Assembly: GCF_001590985.1 (NCBI RefSeq)
Contig: NZ_BCTX01000057.1
Coordinates: 1 to 35,285 of the forward strand
Length of the DNA: 35,285 nucleotides
Direction: 5' to 3'
Source: Novosphingobium naphthalenivorans NBRC 102051
GTDB lineage: Bacteria; Pseudomonadota; Alphaproteobacteria; Sphingomonadales; Sphingomonadaceae
Numbering within the stretch: position 1 is the first letter of the stretch; every line of letters begins with the position of its first letter. Both the position numbers and the translations under genes were made by a program. Of this stretch, positions 32,284 to 35,285 are shown piece after piece. The notes under the pieces are model-generated. The model made no database searches, had not been told where the DNA came from, and worked only from the letters and a program-made list of their open reading frames with translations.

Positions 32284-34869
32284 ATGGACAACAAGAGCCG
32301 GCTACTAATCGCGGCCATACTTTCCAGCACGGCGATCTGCTCGGTCGCACAGGCGCAGGAGGACACCCGGCGTGATTTCGATCTCCCGGCGCAAGAACTC
32401 AAGTTTTCGCTTCATGCCGTTACGCGCACTGCCGGCCTCGAACTGGCCGCAACGTCCGAGGCCCTGAACGGCAAACGCGCACCAGCCCTCAAGGGGCGCT
32501 ACAGCGCCGCAGAGGCCATCGCGCTCCTCCTCAAGGGAACAGACCTTACTGCGCAAGTTTCCGGTCGCACCGTGTTCATCCGGGAGAATTCCCCTTCGCC
32601 GCAATCGGCAGGCGACCCTGCGGCCGTGGGGCCGGAAATCATGGTCACCGGATCGCGCATACGCGGCGCGGTGCCGACTTCGCCGGTCGTTGCCAGCAGC
32701 CGCGAAGAGATCGAACGGCGCGGCATCACCGACCTTGGCGCCTATGCGCGCAGTGTGCCCCAGAACTATGCGGGCGGACAGAACCCCGGTGTCATCGGCA
32801 GTGTTCAGGAGGGATCGGAAAACTTCAACTCCTCCTCGACCCTGAACCTGCGGGGCCTTGGCGCTGACGCGACACTCACGCTCATCAACGGTCACCGTGC
32901 GGCTTACGATTCCGTCGTACAGGGCGTCGATATCTCCGCCATCCCGCTCGTGGCGATCGACCGTGTGGAAATCGTCGCCGACGGATCCTCGGCGCTCTAT
33001 GGTTCGGATGCGGTTGGCGGCGTCGCCAATGTTATCCTTCGCCAGGATTACGAGGGCGGCAAGATATCCGCGCGCCTCGGCGTCGCGACCGAAGGCGGCA
33101 ATGTCCAGCAGCAGTACAATCTCGTGACGGGAAGCCGCTGGGACAGCGGCGGCTTCATGGTGGCAGGCGACTTCAGCCGTTCCACGGACGTGACTGCCGG
33201 GCAGCGCTCGATCACCTCGGCGCTCGACGGCTCGACCACGCTTTATCCCTCGCTCAATCAGAAGAGCGCGGTCCTTGCCGGGCATCAGCAGCTCAACGAC
33301 ACGTTCAGTGTCGAGATCGATGGCCAGTTCAGCAAACGCCGTTCCAAAACGGCTCTGGCGTTCCTCGCTACAGGCGACTTCACCGTAAATGGCACGGCGG
33401 CGCAGCGGGATGTCCAATCCTGGTCCATCGCCCCGCGCCTCAAGGCCGCCTTGCCTGGCGGATGGCTGGCCACATTGGGCTATGTCCATGGCCGCAGCGA
33501 TTCCGATGCGGCAACCGTAACCAATCTGGGCGGCGCGGAGTTCTCCCGCAACCGCATCTTCTATGACAACACCCTGGATACGCTGGAAGCGAGCGCGGAA
33601 GGCAGCCTTCTACAACTGCCCGGCGGAGAGGCTCGGCTCGCATTGGGCGGCGGGTGGCGGTCTGTCAGCCTCGACGCCAACATCCGGTCAACACGCAGCG
33701 GCGTCACGAGCACGCTTGTCGATTACACGAGCGGGCAGGATGTGTGGTTCGGCTATGGCGAACTCTCGCTTCCTCTGGTCGGTCCGGAGAACAGCGTGCC
33801 GCTGGTTCATCGCTTTCGGCTGACAGGCGCGGCGCGCTACGAGGATTACGAGCGCTTTGGCGGCACGACGACGCCCAAGTTCGGCGTTGTCTATGAACCG
33901 GTCAGCGGTCTTGCGATCAAGGGCACCTGGGGCAAATCGTTCAAGGCCCCGACACTGGCGCAGATCAACAAGGTTCCCGAAGGTAATCTCCTAAACGCTA
34001 GCTACTTCGTACCGGCAGCGCCCGGCGGTCAGCCTGTTATCCTGCTCGGCGGCGTGAGCCCGGACCTGAAGCCGGAAAAGGCGACGACCTGGACCGCTAC
34101 GGTGACCGCAACGCCGACATTCGCCGAGGGCCTTCGCCTGGAGGTCAGCTACTTTCATACCCGTTACAAGGACCGGGTCGTTCAACCGGCAACCTCGTCC
34201 TCGCAGGTTTTCGGGAACGACATCTACGACCGGCTGATCATCTACAATCCGACGGCAGACCAGGTGAACGCGGTCATTGCCGAATTGCCGCTCGGGCTCG
34301 TCAATCAGACCGGACAGGTGTTCGATCCTGCCAATGTCGGGGCTATCGTCGACAACAGTCTGCAGAATGCCGCAAGCCAGACCCTGGAGGGTATCGATGC
34401 CTCGGCGGACTATCAGCTGACTTTCGCACGCGGGGACCAGTTGGGGTTCAATGCCGCTGTCAGCTACCTCAAGAGCAACCAGAAGCTGAGCGAAGGTCAA
34501 CCGACGATCCAGCGTGCCGGCACGATCTTCGATCCCCCGCACTGGCGCGCGCGGGGCAGTGCGACCTGGCAGCGCGGCAATTTCACGCTGAGCCCGAGTA
34601 TCACCTACATCGGCGGGACGCGCGATGATCGCTACCAACCCTACGTTCGCGTCGGCTCCTACACCAGCGTCGATGCCGTCGCGCAGGTACGGACCTCGGA
34701 AACCGCAGGATTTCTCTCGGGCATCGAGGTCACGCTTTCGCTGCTCAACATCTTCAACGAGATGCCGGCCACGATCCGCAATTCGTCCGCGGCCGCACCG
34801 ACCTACGATGCCACCAATTACCCCGTAATAGGCCGAAGTGTCAGCCTTGGCCTGTCCAAGGCCTGGTAA
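32284..34869 (+). CDS. TonB-dependent receptor with STN domain (module 2)
   Basis: An 861-residue outer-membrane receptor: signal peptide MDNKSRLLIAAILSSTAICS cut near AQA-QED, STN domain (FDLPAQELKFSLHAVTRTAG), TonB box region (PEIMVTGSRIRG), plug (STLNLRGLGADATLTLINGH, VEIVADGSSALYGSDAVGG) and a barrel ending in LSKAW. It is homologous along its length to receptor 1 (AVPQNFGGGQNPG versus SVPQNYAGGQNPG) but the barrel loops differ, so substrate choice may differ. AAGGA precedes the start. The isopeptidase gene follows after five bases. Confidence 0.94.
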   Translation: MDNKSRLLIAAILSSTAICSVAQAQEDTRRDFDLPAQELKFSLHAVTRTAGLELAATSEALNGKRAPALKGRYSAAEAIALLLKGTDLTAQVSGRTVFIRENSPSPQSAGDPAAVGPEIMVTGSRIRGAVPTSPVVASSREEIERRGITDLGAYARSVPQNYAGGQNPGVIGSVQEGSENFNSSSTLNLRGLGADATLTLINGHRAAYDSVVQGVDISAIPLVAIDRVEIVADGSSALYGSDAVGGVANVILRQDYEGGKISARLGVATEGGNVQQQYNLVTGSRWDSGGFMVAGDFSRSTDVTAGQRSITSALDGSTTLYPSLNQKSAVLAGHQQLNDTFSVEIDGQFSKRRSKTALAFLATGDFTVNGTAAQRDVQSWSIAPRLKAALPGGWLATLGYVHGRSDSDAATVTNLGGAEFSRNRIFYDNTLDTLEASAEGSLLQLPGGEARLALGGGWRSVSLDANIRSTRSGVTSTLVDYTSGQDVWFGYGELSLPLVGPENSVPLVHRFRLTGAARYEDYERFGGTTTPKFGVVYEPVSGLAIKGTWGKSFKAPTLAQINKVPEGNLLNASYFVPAAPGGQPVILLGGVSPDLKPEKATTWTATVTATPTFAEGLRLEVSYFHTRYKDRVVQPATSSSQVFGNDIYDRLIIYNPTADQVNAVIAELPLGLVNQTGQVFDPANVGAIVDNSLQNAASQTLEGIDASADYQLTFARGDQLGFNAAVSYLKSNQKLSEGQPTIQRAGTIFDPPHWRARGSATWQRGNFTLSPSITYIGGTRDDRYQPYVRVGSYTSVDAVAQVRTSETAGFLSGIEVTLSLLNIFNEMPATIRNSSAAAPTYDATNYPVIGRSVSLGLSKAW

Positions 34870-34874
34870 GCACC

Positions 34875-35285
34875 ATGCGATTCATCCTTGCCCGCGCGGC
34901 GACGGCAGCACTGCTGCTGGCTGGCCTGCTCTGCGCGGAATCGGCTTCGGCAGCCCCTATGGCTTGTGGCTCGCTCGTCCCCGGCAAGCTGGACAAGGAT
35001 GGACCGCATCGGGCCCTGATGCCGCTCGACCTCGTGCAACTGCGCGATATCGGCTCCATCCCGGATATGCGGAAGCCGATAGTTTCGGTGTCGCCTGATG
35101 GAAAATGGCTGGCATTCGAAATCCACCGGGCGGATCCGCAGAACAATACCTATTGTCAGGGCATGGCCGTGATGGAGGCACGCCCTGGCGCACAGCCCAA
35201 CCTCGTCGATCAGCATCCGGATATCATTCGCTGGCGCTTCCCTGAGCTACCAGGAAAGGCAGATTTCCCCTCGGGCTTCGCAAAA
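34875..35285 (+). CDS. lasso peptide isopeptidase, N-terminal part (module 2)
   Basis: The first 137 codons of a second AtxE2-like isopeptidase, cut by the right window edge. Signal peptide MRFILARAATAALLLAGLLC, then SLVPGKLDKDGPHRALMPLDLVQLRDIG, which aligns with LLPGKADLGPHARMTALDLARMRDIG of module 1, followed by a blade SVSPDGKWLAFEI and the paired Cys in NNTYC. The catalytic domain is outside the window. The start lies five bases after the receptor stop. Confidence 0.88.
   Translation, partial: MRFILARAATAALLLAGLLCAESASAAPMACGSLVPGKLDKDGPHRALMPLDLVQLRDIGSIPDMRKPIVSVSPDGKWLAFEIHRADPQNNTYCQGMAVMEARPGAQPNLVDQHPDIIRWRFPELPGKADFPSGFAK

Noticed and set aside
32305..33489. A 394-codon frame antisense to receptor 2
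   Set aside because: Shadow of the receptor gene.

Overview
The window looks like an accessory, island-like stretch of a sphingomonad genome (Alphaproteobacteria; Novosphingobium, Sphingobium or Sphingopyxis type). This rests on high GC, a Usg protein, a ROSE-type thermometer before an Hsp20 gene, the LuxR-LuxI-PhyH gene order, and a proteobacterial class II lasso peptide system with FecI/FecR, a TonB-dependent receptor and an isopeptidase. The genus is inference. No rRNA, complete tRNA or CRISPR array was seen.

Left end (1-4.7 kb), mobile-element cargo: an ArdC antirestriction protein cut by the window edge, a hairpin-rich non-coding region, an intact hipBA operon behind four evenly spaced operator-like sites, and a frameshifted DUF6499-DUF2285 gene.

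Signalling and lasso biosynthesis (4.9-10.6 kb, all +): luxR-luxI-phyH, a GntR regulator, then a 39-codon lasso precursor gene (7971-8090), a fused B1-B2 leader peptidase and an asparagine-synthetase-like cyclase. The precursor appears in standard calls only if very short genes are considered. Its core begins GPAGPVEDF, has Thr at -2, and can close a Gly1-Asp8 ring.

Stress block (11-16 kb): a 77-residue protein plus usg, groES-groEL behind a CIRCE-like operator, a YdcH-like protein, hsp20 behind a ROSE-like thermometer, and an abiE operon with intact antitoxin but wrecked toxin.

Uptake and linearisation module 1 (16.1-22.4 kb, -): ECF sigma, FecR anti-sigma, TonB-dependent receptor and lasso isopeptidase.

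Mobile remnants (23-25.6 kb): a P4-type integrase, a possible tRNA-Ser-derived att fragment, a hipB with a truncated hipA, and an AlpA-like regulator.

Second signalling and uptake set (25.8-35.3 kb): luxR2-luxI2-phyH2 plus a MarR-like gene, a ParE/RHH toxin-antitoxin pair, a nucleotidyltransferase-HEPN fusion, then sigma-FecR-receptor-isopeptidase module 2, whose isopeptidase runs off the right edge.

Working model (inference): acyl-homoserine lactone sensing sits directly upstream of lasso peptide production. The threaded peptide is exported, taken back up through TonB-dependent receptors that signal via FecR to the ECF sigma, and opened by the isopeptidase. Both the LuxRI-PhyH cassette and the uptake module occur twice, but only one precursor and one B/C pair are visible.
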